Of a DNA stretch of 64,000 nt, positions 34,272 to 51,147 are shown in pieces. A program made the translations under genes and the position numbers. Each line of letters starts with the position of its first letter. Within the stretch, counting starts at the first letter, position 1. The notes below the pieces were generated by a model. That model worked only from the letters and a program-made list of their open reading frames with translations, made no database searches and had not been told where the DNA came from. The DNA comes from Pagrus major (Eukaryota > Chordata > Actinopteri > Spariformes > Sparidae): assembly GCF_040436345.1 (NCBI RefSeq), contig NC_133230.1, forward strand, positions 10,302,197 through 10,366,196, written 5' to 3'.

Positions 34272-37237
34272 ATGGCGCTATCAAATGTCCTCGAAACTCC
34301 TGCAGCAGGGTTTAATTTCGACAACGCAGCGAGGTATGAGCTTCCTTTTAAGTTTTCTCAGCAGCAGACTGTTTCAGCTATGACATGAAAATGATATAAA
34401 ACTGTTAGTGACGCTGAGCTTTTATCGCTATCAAAAGTGAAAGTAACTTTTTCCTGCTTGTTTATCGGTTTAATCAATTAAACGATATAATGATGATGTG
34501 TTCACGGTTATTTCAACTATAAATATAAATTCATCACTTGACCCTCCCCCTGTTCCCTCTCCTCACTCCCCCTCTCTAGGAATGCTGCATTAGAGGGTCT
34601 TTTTGAAAGAGGACAAGCGCCTAAACCTCTGAAAACTGGCACCACGATAGCAGGAGTGGTGTTCAAGGCGAGTATGAAGCTGTTTAAACTGCACTGATAA
34701 AAACATTAATAAACCTACACCAAAGTAACTTATCTTATATGGTTCTGTAGTTGTGAGCACAGAAGGCGTCTCCCTCCTGTAAACAGCACTCCAGTTGTTT
34801 TGTAAAGTCCAGAAGACAATAACCCAACATGAACATGATGACAACAAGTACAAACACACATACTGTGTATTTGGTAGTTCCTTGTTTTAAAAATGTTGCT
34901 GTTAAACAGGCTGAGACAAAAGGCTAAGAAATGCAGTCTTTATAAGTCCCTATTTGCACTTGCATTGCCACAATCCTTGTTATCCATGTTAAAATGTGTG
35001 TCGAACCCCTGGAGGGCTAGCTCTCTTATAGTGTAGGCTACTGAGGATCCTAAAAAACTAATAAACTGCTGGTTACTGGGTAGCTCCACTGGACCAACTG
35101 AGACCTCAATGCATTGCCCAAGGGTAGTTAAAAGGAGCTCTATGGAGCTGTTGTTGTGATGCATGTCAGGCACATAAATAGAACTTTTGTAATAAATGTG
35201 GTTACTAATATCCCAATTCGTCTGTGTTGGTGCAGGATGGGGTGGTGCTGGGCGCAGACACGAGAGCCACCTCCAGTGAAGTGGTGGCCGACAAGATGTG
35301 TGCAAAGATCCATTACATTGCTCCGAATATATAGTAAGTCTCATTCATGCTACTATAACCACAAGCGGCGAAGTCCACCTTATGAGTCTATGATGACCAA
35401 TGACTTCCCAATTCCCTTTTACATCTTTTCCATCCTCTTTTCTGTCTTTTTATTCCTCTCTTTCCCTCCCTAGTTGTTGTGGAGCAGGAACAGCAGCAGA
35501 TACAGAGAAGACCACAGAGCTTCTTTCATCCAACCTCGCCATCTTCTCTCTGAACAGCGGGAGGAACCCTCGTGTCATCATGGCCGTCAACATACTGCAA
35601 GATATGCTGTACAGGTTTGTGTAACACACGGACATGAACCTGTATCTACAACAATTCCTGTCTTACTGCCTCATCACAGCAAAAAAGCTACAACTTCTGT
35701 CAGGAAAAGAAACTACAGCTCCTACCTTCAAAATGTGTCTAAGTGATCTCATAATACATTACACTTGGAAGGATGAGATATGTTTTAAGCAGCGGACTCC
35801 CGTATTACAATATGATTTGCCAATCCCTCATATCATAACTGACACACAGAAGTTCCTGAGCTGTAGTTATTTGAGCTGTTTTATCTTACATACTGTATAC
35901 TATTGTATACACATACAAAATATGCATTCATATTATCTTTGTTATCTTCTTTGTTTATTTATTCTGTATGTTTCTCTAATTTGCTTTATATCAATAAATG
36001 TGCTTGAATATGATATTGTAATGCATATTTTGGCTCAATAAAAAAACTGTGGTGATCGTCAGACATCCTGTGTTCTGATCTCTGTGCTCCTCAGGTACCA
36101 CGGCCAAATTGGTGCCAGTCTTATACTGGGAGGAGTAGACTGCACTGGGAACCACCTGTACACAGTGGGGCCATACGGGAGTGTAAATGAGGTGCCTTAC
36201 CTTGCAATGGGTATGTGACGTAACACAGTGCGTTGGCGGCGCTGTTACTGTGCCAGTTTTTTGTTTTGTTTTTTTGTCAGTGAAGCTTCTTTGCTGCTCT
36301 TTTTTGTCCTTTTGGTTGAGTCGACTGTTACTGCTCAGGTTATTTACTTCACTCTTGATCTTGATAAATAACATTATATATTATATATATATTATATTAT
36401 ACTACATCCAGTCCGTTTCATTCGACTTTACTTTGTGTCCGTGCAGGATCTGGAGATCTGGCTGCTCTTGGGATTCTTGAGGATGGGTTCAAACTGGACC
36501 TGGAGGTACGCTACGTGTACAACTGTTAAATACTGTGACGATGATTGTCGGTCGATCATTTAGGCATGCTCACAAAATTATTTCACTTCCTTTTGGGCAT
36601 CTTCTATTGAATAAGCAGTATAGTGCAGTGTAGGCCAAAGAAGCCTCTGGGTGTTTGGGAATTGCTGCAGATGGATTTTAAAACCTGCCTCTGTCTTCTC
36701 CTTCATGTTCTGTATGTATCTGTTTACCCTTCTCACCATCATTACCCTGATTTCTCCAAACTCTCTCAGCTGGAGGAGGCGAAGGAGCTGGTGCGAGTTG
36801 CAATCCATGCGGGCATCATGAGTGACCTCGGCTCAGGCAACAACATCGATATGTGTGTCATCACCAGAGAAGGAGTGGACTACATCAGACCCTACCAGGA
36901 GTCAGAGTTCAAAGACAACAGGTAGGCCAGTGGGGGTATGAGTTTATTCAACATCTACTCTCTGGGTTTTATGGAGGATAATAAAGATTAGAATAAACAA
37001 CCAAATATGATTTATTCTTTAAACTAACAATGTTTAATGTGTGTCAGGAAGTGTCACCAATACAAAAACACAGTGAATCTCTATTAAAATGTAACAATCT
37101 CTCTATATCTCTTCTTCTCTTCTAGGAAAATTAAATACAGATATCGTCCAGGCACAACACCTGTTATGACAGAGAAAGTAGTCCCCTTAAAGGTGGAGGT
37201 GGTACAGGAGAGCGTGCAGCAGATGGATACAGCCTGA
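34272..37237 (+). CDS. psmb13: PSMB13 (beta2i-like, MECL-1-like) proteasome subunit
   Basis: Catalytic beta2-type subunit. Exons: 34272-34333, 34580-34667, 35236-35333, 35474-35614, 36095-36210, 36447-36505, 36770-36921, 37126-37237; 828 nt, 275 aa, close to PSMB7 and PSMB10. The propeptide ends [10 protein letters not shown]. Motifs are [68 protein letters not shown] and the C-terminal arm [14 protein letters not shown]. Mature Glu53 is the beta2i state (Asp in constitutive beta2). Intron 2 begins GCGAGT, a GC-AG intron, because AAG|GCGAGT is the only junction that joins VVFK to DGVVLG. A possible poly(A) signal AATAAA lies near 37,517. In mammals the equivalent gene, PSMB10, lies outside the MHC. 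Confidence 0.94.
34433..34443 (+). promoter_or_regulatory. ISRE-like motif in PSMB13 intron 1
   Basis: AAAAGTGAAAG differs from GAAANNGAAA by one base and lies 100 bp inside intron 1. Weak on its own; its position near the bidirectional promoter makes it worth noting. Confidence 0.35.
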
Positions 37238-38170
37238 GCCGCGGTGCACAATCACACCACATAAACACCAAAACACTTACCAGTAAAAGGAAAAGGATTA
37301 AATTTCATTACATTGTTATTAACTAGATTTTAAAGGAACGTAGTGAAACATCTCAGACTTTTAATTTTCATTGTCCTCATGGTTTGTACGCTGCTGCTCT
37401 GCTTCACTGTACTGTGGAATAGTTCAGAAACTACATTACTGCCGCTCTACAGTTAACAGGAAGACTGTTATCACGCCACAATGAGAAGATTGCAACATGT
37501 TTTTACAATAATGGAATAATAAAAAATAATCATTGATTAAATGTTTTGTCTGACTCCTGCCTGATTTATTTGCAAGTTTTGTAATTATTTAGGCTGCTAC
37601 TTATGGTAACAGATTAAAGAAAACAACGGCTTACAGGCTGCTTCAAGTGATGTTGGTTTATACATAATATTATAAAACTGCATTATAAAATGTGTTTTCA
37701 CACTCTTGAAATATGCTAACAGGCATCAGTACTGCAGCCTAATTTAATTCTGCGGGCTTCCACAAACCTGTGTGGTTCATTTCTGCCTAGAGACGGATGA
37801 TGAGGAAAAATACAGCGCTCTCCTATTGGTTTATCCCGCTTTAGCCACTTTTTTTAATTTAAGATGAATATCATGGAGGTTTTTTGTAGTCTTGTTTCTC
37901 TAATGTTGATAAGTTAACTTTTTGTTTACAAAAAACAGTCAGGAAAGGCCAGATTATTAGTTGCGCATCGTTTTTGTGTGGCTGAACATTTCTGAATCGT
38001 AATTTTGGCCAAATATAAAACTTTGAAACTCTTTCACTTTCGTATTCTCTGTCACGCACAAGGAAATTAGCTATCTGCGACGCTTTGCCATTCAGCTTCG
38101 TCATTTTGGAAAACCTAACACCTGAACAGCTGAATATAAACACAAGATAGTTCATCCACTTTAATACAGA
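37238..38170. other. PSMB13 3' UTR and PSMB8 promoter region
   Basis: The left half holds the PSMB13 3' UTR with AATAAA near 37,517. The right half leads into PSMB8 on the same strand and carries a perfect ISRE, listed separately. No other exon seen. Confidence 0.6.
38032..38041 (+). promoter_or_regulatory. ISRE/IRF element upstream of PSMB8
   Basis: TTTCACTTTC, the reverse complement of GAAAGTGAAA, is a perfect two-half-site IRF motif 130 bp upstream of the PSMB8 start codon. Confidence 0.65.
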
Positions 38171-42524
<4,354 letters not shown>

Positions 42525-45500
42525 TTTTGACCCCTCAACGCACATCAGCTCTCTGAACATGGTCCAATGATTTGTGTCTTTCCAAAGTGATGTAACTTTT
42601 TTGTCAACTATTTCAATATATTTTCTCAAAAGTATATTCAGATAGTTCACATTTGTGAAATGAATGAATCTCTTTTGTCTCACAGCAGAGTGTGTAAGGT
42701 CTATGTCTGATTTTGGAACGAAAATAATTTTACAATACTACTTACAACTATTTTTTTTCCCTACATATGAACCTGAACTTTGCAGGATCAAATTGTCATC
42801 GTTGAAGTTGCTCAGATGTTGGTTTGGTTATTGTTTGTTGTATTATGTAACAATGATACTCTACATGGTTCAGTGTGGTAATTTGTGGTTTGTCGACACC
42901 CTGTTAAGATCTTACAACACAGAGATCCAAATAAAGGCTGTTGTTCATCTCACTGCTGGGTCCTGTCGTTATTTACCTGAACTGATACATGATGTTGCAT
43001 TTTGACATAAAGTGTCGGGTAAAACATTCATAAGTGTGAAGTATGTCGCTGAAATGAGAAGAATTAGACCTTTTTTAAACAAAGTAAAAAAATATGTTGT
43101 GGATAATGTGTGTGGATAATATTTTTTCACTTGTGTGGTTGAGTCATGACATTTGACACATTTTCAATGCTGTTTTCTATATTGATCTTTAGAGGACATG
43201 TTGAAGATGCATCACCTGATTGTAACAGAATGTTTTAATTATTGCTGGGCGTCTTCTAAAACGTGACCATAATCATACCGGATGTGCCAAACCTTTTCTC
43301 CAGATGGTAAAATGGCAAAAATCTGTCCAAATCTGTCCAAACCTGTCCGGTGAGACGTCTAAAGCTAGTCAGTATTACTGATAACTGGTGTCACAGTATG
43401 TGACATGAAGAAACTGGGTGATATAAATATAGCCTTTGTATTTGTTTGTATGATTTATTATACATTTATAGCTTCAAATAGGAGGGTTAGGGTTATAGGC
43501 TGGTGATACAACATGAAGAATAACATTTCACGTAGAATATCAAACTTAGCTGTGATGTCATCTGTAACCATGCAGAACTCAGCAACACAGGTTTCGCCCA
43601 TGAAGGTATTGGTCTTCATTTAAAAAGGTGGTCAATCAACCTGATCTTTAAAGAGGATCTGTTTGTTTTCTTGCCCTCAAATTACCCTTTGAAGGTCACA
43701 GAAGGCCATCAGTTCAATAATGTAAAAATCCAAGGATATTTTTGGCAACATGACGTCAAAATACTCATAAAATGTTACCAAAGCTATGTTAGCCACAAGA
43801 TAAATAGTAGATGAGTGCATCTCTTAGTGGCTTTTTATACAGTATCATCAACCAGCAGCACTGGCATCTTGTTAGACGAAGAATAAGAGCTGGTTTGGAG
43901 GAGCCACAGCTGTCATGTCATCAGTTGCCAGGCAGATTTCAGTGCAACAGGTTTATAAAGGGGAAAACCAAATGACCACACTGAGTCCTGAGTGGATACA
44001 CGCAGTGTGAACACGTGCTGAGTGAATCTGTCAAGTCTTCAACACAGAAAAACTACACTCACTATTGATACATTAATCAGTAGTTTAAAACAGTAATATT
44101 TTTCTGAAATTTTATGATGAATAAGATATTTTGAGACTTCTCTAGTTAGAGGAAGCAACAAAGATTAAGACAAAGAATGCACAATGATTTCACAAAAAGG
44201 GTCTCCAACTATGAAAATCATCTCTATCATATGTTTTTCATGTGAAAACTAAAATTCAACCTTCATCTATGAAGAATCACAGGTTTGCCAAAATAATTAG
44301 CTTGTTCCTGCTTTTTAACTTTAATACCTACAGGTCAGAGTCATGTTGGTTAGTGGACATGCAGGTAATATTGATATAATTTATGCTTCTTTCACAAATG
44401 TGTAACCTTGTATTTTATATTTAAACACAAAAGGACACTAACATTTGGAAAATTTGTGATTTTATTGAAAAGCAAAATTACAGTGCAAAAGGAATGAAAA
44501 AGTGGAGCAACTTCATTTGACATTCATATACTTAACCAAACACAGGAAACAATTTTGAGCATCGCTGTTCAACGTCTGTGTTAACAAAACTAAAATGAGC
44601 AAAGATATTTCTCTATCAGTGTGCTGAGAAGCTTGAAAAAAGCCCACAACCCTTTTAGAAAATCAGCAAAAATCAATGATATATTTCAAAACAGATTAAA
44701 AGAGATTTTAAGAAACAAAAAACAACATACTTCTGATTAATAAAGAAAAAAACTCTGACATAAATTATTCATCCTGGCCAGATAGGCCCCACAAGCCTTG
44801 TTTGAATCAAAACAAAATCTTTAAACTGTATCACTCATAAAGAAATATACAGACAACATATTTACACAACTGGAAAATAAATTTTCTACGGATGTTAGGG
44901 GTGGCAACATTGATACAACCTATCATTGAATATGTATATTCATGTTGTTGTATATATCATAATGTGCATTTTCTGGAGATAAAATCAGGAAATCATTGAG
45001 ACATGTCGTCTTAACCAGATCAAATGAATTTAAAATCAAGATAATTCACCATAGTGATAAAAATATTCCATTTCCTGTCCAATGCATCCTGCTGAGCCTC
45101 ACAGGGGACTGGAGTCACCAGGAGTAATACAGATATGCAACCATTTACATTTACACCTACGGGTAATTTATGGTGTCCATTTTCGTAGCATGTTTTTGGA
45201 TGTTGCTGATTGATTTGCACTTTTGCCTCCAGTGATCATATACAGCCAGAGAACCAAATAATGGCTTTTTTAGTATAAATAGTAAAGACAACTCTCTCCT
45301 GGTTGACAAATATCTGTTATCTCAAGGTGTATATCGTATTGCCAGGCCCAAGTAGTATATACATGAAGATGGGAATGCACATACTGGGATGTGTACGAAT
45401 ATTTACATTTCAATTTGTATTAGCAATATTGATTTTCCCAGAAAACCCCGAACACCAGATGTATTAAAATGTAAATATGTTTGTGTTTTAGATAAACAGA

Positions 45501-46308
45501 CAAATCTTCAAATTCATTATGTATGCAGGGAGAGAGCAGTGATTTTTTTTTAATATATATATATATATGTCGATATCCTCATTTGATTTGCCAACATCTG
45601 ACTAAAGTCTTTTCAGATGAAATTCAACTTTTTATTTGAAACCAAATGATCAAAATGATTTAATGTCACCATTTATATTGATAGTATTTCTAAAACATTT
45701 GCCAACTGATTTTTCACCTTTGTTTTCTTTGTATTTCAATCAATAAGCATCTACTGATAGATTTCCAACCCTGATTCAGTTTATATGTTTAAGAATATCC
45801 AATGAATTCCCAGTTTATGGAGAGGAATGTGGTGACATCGCTTCTTGTTCCAGTGCAGAATTTATCCATAAACCTGAAGAGACAAAAGGAAAAACATTAC
45901 ATAACATTTAGTTGTATAATATTTACCTGCCATGTTTCTGAAGTACAAGTCGTTTGTTTAAATTTGGTTAATCAACAAAATGGTGTCACTGTTTTTCTAA
46001 AAGTTAATGTTTGAGTTTTTAATATTACACTTCATCTGACCTGCTGATGTGAAAGTTCCTCAAAGTATCCGTGTCTTTGCCTGAATAATCTAACTTTATA
46101 TTTAACAGTTTCACCTTTGTTGTGGAAAATAATTGAAAGACAAAGATTTTCTTTAAAACGACAAAGTGTCAAATAAATGTTTCAGTAAATAAACAGTCTC
46201 AGAAAGTTACTTTACACAAAGTTTAGTGCAGCTTTGTTTAACAACAGGTGTATGAATTAATGTCCAATATGAAGCAACTCACTGTGTTCAGGTTGGTGTG
46301 TTTGTCAT
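42525..46308. other. PSMB8 to class I gene A spacer
   Basis: The tails of two convergent transcripts. The PSMB8 3' UTR probably ends near 42,950. On the minus strand the class I gene A 3' UTR appears to be spliced: a donor ACA|GTGAGT lies at 46,283/46,282 and an acceptor CTCTTCAG|GTTTATGG with first exon base 45,873. The same CTCTTCAG|GTTTATGG segment follows gene B near 56,480. A minus-strand AATAAA at 44,461-44,466 could end the transcript. The interval 43,000-44,440 shows nothing I can name. Confidence 0.5.
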
Positions 46309-49300
46309 TTAGGCTTTTGGATTCAGTTCCTCCATGACCTCAGGGTTGCTTATAGCTGTAAGGTCAGAAACACATTGTTAGCCCAAATCCTGCTGTTTTT
46401 TACAAACAGCTAGCACTGCAAGAAAAGTTAATCAGCACAAACTCCAGAAACTCTTTTAAATCTACAATGTCAGGTCAGAGGAAATAGAATAAAAACAAGT
46501 GTTACTTACGAGATGGAGGGCGTTTGTCTGAAATAAAAAGAAATGACAAATTATTCATGTGGTACAGTTTAAAATGCCAGACTTTATCGAGAATCCCCTC
46601 CAAACGATAAATAAATCCATTCTACCTTTTTTTTCTTTTTTAGGTCTTATATTATTTTTTTCTTCATCATTTTAATATTTCATACAGTAATGAAACTGTG
46701 GCTATGAGCCTTAACGTGTTTACTGTTGGTGGTAAAAGATTTCGTTGTGCAAAGTTTAAAATCAAAATGCTGAAAAAAGAGTGTTTTGGTCTCTCACCGC
46801 TCTTCTTCTTATAAATGAAGAATCCAATCCCAGCGCTGACGAGGGCGAGAACAGCCACTGCAGCGATGATGATGGCAATCATGGTGAGGTTCCCTGTTGA
46901 GCAGAAAACAACAAAAAATAGTCACAACCTGTTCAGATGAAGCAGGTTAGAGGAGGAGAACATCCATTTGCCAACCAGACATCAAACCTGTAAACAGACA
47001 CTGTTTGTTTTTGATTGTCCTGCTGCTGTTATTTTCAATTTTTATCTCTACATGTCTGCACATCATTAATGTATCTATGCTTATTTATCTTCATCTCGCT
47101 TTGTTGTCGTTGTTTAGTTGTATGTCTGTGTTTGGTTGAGTTTTATATGAGGGTTTCTGGCACAATGACAGCATCTGACTGTCATCCTAAAACTACTTTT
47201 CAACTGTCAAAAAAATAAATTGTATTCTGGCTGATTATCTGATACATTTATAGTCCCCCAGTTTAAAATAATCTACTCATCTCCGAAAACTGAACAGTAG
47301 TTAAATCAACACAGTGCCTATAATCTCTGAACTGTGGTTACACATTAAAATGGCTACACGTGGTCTGAAATGGTATAAAGTGATGGTACAATAGTCTCAG
47401 TTTTTATAAGCTACAATAGATTTACAAGGTGGTAAACATTTCAAAATATAAAAGGCAACCAGAGAATTTGTTTTGCATGTTTCATAATTGACATTGTTCT
47501 GTATTAATCCAAGTCAAAGATTAAAAAGTGGACAATTTGTTTTGCTAATACACATTTAAGAGTCCAGAGGTGAACATGTGCGTTGGTTTAATGTTAATCT
47601 GAGCCTTCTAGATGAAAAAAACTGACAATAAAACAACACAAGGAAACAAAACTTCCAACACACATATAAACACATGAACTGCAGGACCTTTACAGTAAAA
47701 TAAATGTGTTTCCCACCGTCAACACTTCTGATTCCAGTCTTACCTTCGTTGGTCCTGATCACTGCTTTGTCCAGTCTGGTGATTTTGTCCTCGTTCACAC
47801 CAGCGAGCTGAAACACACAGTCGTACCTCTTCCAGTCTTCAGGTGTGACTGATGAAAGGTTCAGGTCAACACTCATCTGGAAGGTTCCATCGTGGTTGGG
47901 GAGGATCTCTCCGTGGTCCACCTCCTCATGAAGCTCCACTCCATCTTTCCTCCAGATGAGTGAGGCTCTGTCAGGGTAGAAACCTGTAGCGTGGCAGCTG
48001 ACTGGAGAGGAGGGAGTCTTCTGGAGGAGAGACACTGAGGGAAGCTCTGGAGAGTAAAGACAGAGACAGTTTATAGGTTATTTATTAGTATTTACTGTTT
48101 ATTATTATTATCACTCATGTTTGATGGAATATATTTTAAATGTTATAGTAACACAGACAAAATATGTGAACACGTTACAAGAAGGGAAAGACAGAGGGGT
48201 GAGAAAATGGGGTGAGACAGATAAGAAAGGGAGGAGGACAGTAAGATTGAGAAAGACAGAGTAAGAGACAGAGAGAAAACTGAGATGGACAGAAACACAG
48301 AAGAGAGAAAATGGAGGCAAAGAGATGAAGAGGTAAGAGAGAAAATAAGACAAGAAAATGAAGACTGTTGTGTCCATTAAACAACATCAGGTCATGTGAT
48401 TGTACCTGTTCTCAGCAGAGAGCTCCTCCCATAGTCCACATACTTCTTCACCCAGTCAACGCAAATCTGGGTGAGGTAGTTTTTTGTCTGTGCTATCCAG
48501 GCTTTGTCATTATCCCACTTGTGTTTGGTGATGACAGCCTGTTGTTTTGGAGCGATCCATGTTTCTGTCTTCAGGTCAAATGAGATATAGTCTTCTCCAT
48601 CATAACCATACTGATCAAAACCATTGACCTCTTTAGTCTCATCATCCCACTCACAGCCGTACATGTTCTGGTAAATGTGGACACCTGAGACAGAAACAGA
48701 GACAACATTAAACCAGAGTGAGATCACAGCTCAGTCATCGATCATCAGCTGACATCACATCTTCACCACAGAGACACACTGATCCACAGACACCAAAACA
48801 CAGGATCTACACCTCCTGCTGTTATTGGCTGGATGGAAGCCGCTCACAGCCAATCATCATCTGGACAGTGTGGACGTCTTAGAGAGAGACAGAGAGGCAG
48901 AGACTGCTGGGAAACAGAGTGAGATCCTGACACAGTTCATATCCTCTGTTTCACCACAGAGACACACTGACTCCACTGAGACCAGCGGTTTATCTCCACT
49001 GTTGAAGGTGGTGTGGCTTCATGTGAACACACACACACACACACACACTGAGGTGGAGTCCTGACCAGCAGATTAAACCTGATCCTGGACTGAACATTAC
49101 ACCCACTGAGACCCTGCAGCCAGTGGATCAGTCCAACAACATCCTCTTCCTGTGAGAAGCTACAGACTAGACTGTCCTGAAGCTGCTCTAGAAGCTTCAC
49201 TGAAGGAGAGTTTCAGTCCAGGATGAGTCACTAGACTCCAGCTGCTCAGCCAGGACAGTGTGTCCTGTTCAGCACTGTGTTACTACAACTGGTCAGGATG

Positions 49301-51108
49301 AGGCAGACACCATCAGGACCATTATGGAGACTGGGAGGCAGTCTGTGTGTCCTGATTGGTCCATCCATCAGTCAATCACTCAATACAACCAACAGCTGTT
49401 TCACCTGCAGATGTTGGTTTGATGCTGCTGATGCGATGGACCAACACACTGTGGTCAGTACAGTCGAGTTAATCTAATCTAATCTGGAGCTCTACTTTAT
49501 ATTTAACACTGAAATTAATTCTGTTTTTCATTATTAATTATTTTTTGATTAATTGATTAACATTTACTTATTTTAAAAAGTGAGAAAATTATGAAAAATG
49601 TCCATCACAAGTTCTCAGAGCCAAAGGTGAAATCTTTAAATGTCTTCTTCTATATTATGGGATGGACAGACTGTGTATCAGTACAGTAGAGTTAATATAA
49701 TATAATCTGTAGTTCTACTTTATATTTAGGATGAATTTAATGATTCTTTTCATTGTTAATTATTTTTTGATGAATTGATTTACCATTTATTTATTTTAAA
49801 AAGTGGGAAAATTGTGAAAAATGTTCTTCACAAGTTCTCAGAGCCAAAGGTGAAATCATCATATTTCTTTTATATATTATTGGATGGACAGACTGTGTAT
49901 CAGTACAGTAGAGTAAATGTAATATAATCTGTATTTTACTTCATATTTTGGGCCTAAACTGATTGTTCTTGTCATTATTGATTATGTAGTGATTATTTTT
50001 TGGCTAATCAATAAATCATTTACGCTGTAAAAAGGCAGAAAATGGTGAAAAAAGTCCATCACAAGTTCTCAGAGCCAAAGGTGAAATCTTCTAAATACTT
50101 CTTCTATATTATGGGATGGACAGACTGTGTATCAGTACAGTAGATTTAAAGTAATCTAATCTGTTTTTACTACATATTTTGGGTTCAAACTAATTATTTT
50201 TCTCATTATTGATTATGTAATGAATTTTTTTTGGTTAATCAATAAATCGTTTATGCTGTAAAATATCAGGAAATAGTGAAAATGTCCATCACAAGTTTCC
50301 AGAGCCAGAAGTGAAATCTTCAAATATCTTCTTTTGTCCGACCAACACTGAACAGTATTTAATTTATAACAATATAAAACAGAGAAAAGCAGCAAATTCT
50401 CATATTTGAGAAACTTGAACTAGAAAATGTTTGTGAGTTTTGTTTAGTAAAAGACTTAAATCAATATGTGATCGTCAGAATCTGTCAATAAATTTCCTGT
50501 TGATCAACTAATGGATTAATTGTCTAATCACTTCAGCACAACATATGTTTATTATGACAGAGACACACTGTGGTCAAGTAGAGTTAATCTAATCTAATCT
50601 GTAGATCTACTATATATCCTGTATATTATGGGATGGACACAGTGTGCTCAGTACAGTGGAGTCGTTCTGTTAAACTTGTTAAACCTCTGATCTGAATGAG
50701 ACATTTACCTTGTGGTCCTGTCAGCCAGGTGTATTAAAACATACTGCTCCTCCTCTCATATGAGGACCCAGCAGAAGCAGCCTGTGGCCCATTTACAGTC
50801 CTGCTCCGTAGTTTAAGAAACCAGGCAGTAATGTTCCTCTATCAGCTGTGTGTTGTTAGACTGTTGTGATAAACAGGTTCCTACAGTAGAGTTATTATGG
50901 ACCAACTCACTGTGGCCACTTCAGCAGAGTTATTCTGATCTAATCTAGTGGAGATAAAGGGTTAATAATCTCTGCTGGTTATTATGGGATGGACACAAAC
51001 ACTGTATCAGTGTAGTACAGCAGCATCCAGTAGTCTCAGTCTCAGTAATGTTTCTGTTCAGTCTGACTGTGAGTTTTTAGACAAGAAACGCCTCCAACAG
51101 ACAGTTTA

Positions 51109-51147
<39 letters not shown>

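Noticed and set aside
49029-49048. CA run in class I A intron 2 as a CRISPR-like or structured array
   Set aside because: Plain dinucleotide repeat. No CRISPR is expected or seen in this eukaryotic window.
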